In this document: one piece after another, positions 62,801 through 64,000 of the stretch | Layout of the letters: every line of letters starts with the position of its first letter | Position numbering within the stretch: position 1 is the first letter of the stretch | Assembly: GCF_030272615.1 (NCBI RefSeq) | Contig: NC_081412.1 | Span: 479,413,157-479,477,156, forward strand | Origin: Cryptomeria japonica | Lineage: Eukaryota > Streptophyta > Pinopsida > Cupressales > Cupressaceae | Direction of reading: 5' to 3' | DNA: 64,000 nt | The notes under the pieces: model-generated | Seen by the model: the letters and a program-made list of their open reading frames with translations, nothing else | Told to the model about the DNA's origin: nothing | Databases searched by the model: none | Made by a program: the position numbers and the translations under genes

Positions 62801-63772
62801 AGTTAAACTATAGTAAACCCTTATAGGGATGATGAGTGAAATGCTTTTATAAAACTGATTTAATCTCAAAGAATTATTGTTGATTGGCAATTGGTCAAGG
62901 GTGACGCTCATGATAAGAATTAGGATCTAGTTGTTTTAAGCCACAAGCAATAGGCCATCTTGAGTCTTTTCTTAAGCGCTACCATCGTGGGTAGCAACCG
63001 TAGAGAAACTGTCTAGGACATTGACCCTAGAAAGGGTTGCGTACCCATTAATCAGTTTACATCAAACCATAGAGTAGAAAATAGAACTACATACTTTACA
63101 CCTTGATCCCGTGCCGAAGCAGGTATGTAGGCAGTCTTGGGATGGAGTTGTCCCTCATACTCAGGCGTTCGTGGGTGGGGTCTAGGCTTGGTAAAAGAAA
63201 GATTGAGTAAGAATCCTATTTTGAAAGATAAGATAATTAAATTGGAAAAAGTAATTCAATGCATACTCAGAAGGAATCTCGTATGGATTCGCTTGACTTC
63301 CCGAGGCTTTAAACCAAATTCTGAGGCAAAATTCAAGCTTGTATTATGTTATTTAATTACTCCTGAGGACGGCGACCTCGGTGCACTTCTGTTAGAAGAG
63401 TGTAGTACTTAGTGAGTGGCTCAGGACACGAATGGTCCCGATGAGTCTAAGTCTCTGGCCAGAGCACCTCCTATCCCGATTGGATAGATGCCTACCCCGT
63501 ATGGGCAGATGCCTATCCCGTATTGGATAGATGAAATCTTATGTCTCGTATCCCATATGGGTAGATGCCTATCCCGTATTGGATAGATGAAACCTTATGT
63601 CCTGTATGGACCGATGCCTAACCCGTATGGTTAGATGCTCATCCCGGATCGATGAATGCCTAATCCAAATGGATGGATGCCTAGAGTATGCAATTGAATC
63701 AAACATAATGATTAAATTAAACAAAAAAAAAGAATGGTCAATTTTGTTGGGTCAATAACGGTGGGTATTACA
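59861..63772 (+). mobile_element. Giant solo LTR B (3912 bp), relative of LTR A
   Basis: Starts TGTCACAACCCTCC and ends CGGTGGGTATTACA. AACTA lies outside both ends (59856-59860 and 63773-63777), an exact target duplication. The left part (GGCACATGTTGTAGGAAGAA, GTAACTCCTCCACTAAGTC) and the right 1.2 kb (AGCGTTCGGTATATACGGTG, ACTGTCTAGGACATTGACCC, GGTATGTAGGCAGTC, AGAGCACCTCCTATCCCG) match LTR A closely. TATA-like CTTATAAATG lies at 60199-60208. The middle is a 97-bp minisatellite unlike that of A. A repeated GGATAGATGCCTA-type motif follows near 63480-63680, as in A near 52790-52920. No coding region. The frame 63137-63412 is chance. Confidence 0.9.
60590..61530. repeat. 97-bp minisatellite in giant LTR B
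   Basis: The GATAGATTTCG landmark recurs at 60686, 60783, 60880, 60977, 61074, 61171, 61287, 61384 and 61481. Spacing is thus exactly 97 bp except for one 116-bp unit, where 19 bp (AATCTCATTTGATTCCATT type) were duplicated locally. Units share CTGTGAATAATCCTC, TCATTTGATTCCATTATC and TATATATAATTTCTCTGTG. The outer units are more diverged. Confidence 0.95.
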
Positions 63773-63777
63773 AACTA

Positions 63778-64000
63778 ACCATTTAACATCAATAAATTCA
63801 TGCCAACATATCTAGACCATACAACAATTCATTGTGTAATCTATTGTCATGCTAAAAAATACCATCTTCCAACAAAAACACACCAAAAAACCGTTGATGT
63901 GCAAAAAAACTAGAAGACTCTTATATAGCATCCACATGTGTTGCATGAGAAATGTCAACTAGAACAACTCAAATCTACCAATCAAAACTAACATAAAAGG
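63778..64000. other. Unremarkable flanking DNA
   Basis: AT-rich, no feature seen apart from the AACTA target duplication just before it. Confidence 0.5.

Overview
This window looks like nuclear DNA of a gymnosperm, most likely a conifer. Three things point there. The only recognisable host gene, at 58.1-59.0 kb, encodes a plastid-type geranylgeranyl diphosphate synthase (GGPPS) with yew/cupressophyte-like sequence. A degraded copy of plastid chlB, a gene flowering plants have lost from their plastids, sits at 25.6-26.1 kb. Almost everything else is old, nested retrotransposon sequence. I see no intact protein-coding gene, no RNA gene and no prokaryotic feature. Most open frames here are chance frames in repeats or fragments of retroelement polyproteins.

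Layout. 1-3455: a 90-bp satellite whose monomer is itself an inverted repeat, ending in a pyrimidine (CT) tract. 3.7-21.9 kb: a nest of elements. A minus-strand LTR (4670-5771, with a primer-binding site beside it) abuts LINE-A. LINE-A runs 5772-8344, 15984-17746 and 21662-21940. It was split by an LTR insertion (8345-15978, target duplication TTGGT) and by a large LTR insertion (17747-21656, target duplication ATGTA). The first insertion was itself hit by a solo LTR (8662-9434, TAGGG) and by a large segment (10824 to about 15022), which carries a 5'-truncated LINE tail (11189-11507). 22.2-29.3 kb: LINE tails, two diverged copies of another LINE, a foldback, and the chlB plastid insertion. 31.8-38.0 kb: LINE-B, a full-length but decayed minus-strand LINE with a 12-bp target duplication, broken in ORF1 by a 146-bp MITE-like insert. 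38.16-38.63 kb: a small DNA transposon with 23-bp perfect terminal inverted repeats. 39.4-41.2 kb: remnants of a DUF4283/zinc-knuckle ORF1 and of a Ty3/gypsy integrase-chromodomain polyprotein. 41.7-41.95 kb: a tRNA-derived SINE. 42.6-45.0 kb: a roughly 365-bp tandem array interrupted by a clean solo LTR (42987-44244, GATGA). 47.6-53.05 and 59.86-63.77 kb: two related giant solo LTRs (target duplications AATTT and AACTA), each with its own minisatellite. Between them lie the broken GGPPS gene and a Copia LTR edge.

How it fits together. The window records successive insertions into insertions. Seven insertions keep exact or near-exact target duplications, so the order of events can be read directly. 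The host gene of interest, GGPPS, keeps its transit peptide and first catalytic third (to about residue 171) and its last 18 codons. The middle of the enzyme, with both aspartate-rich motifs, is replaced by about 300 bp of unrelated A-rich DNA, so I call it a pseudogene. I found no candidate for a new multi-gene system. The most informative items are the GGPPS internal replacement, the chlB nuclear insertion, the nested LINE-A, the paired giant LTRs and the small inverted-repeat elements.
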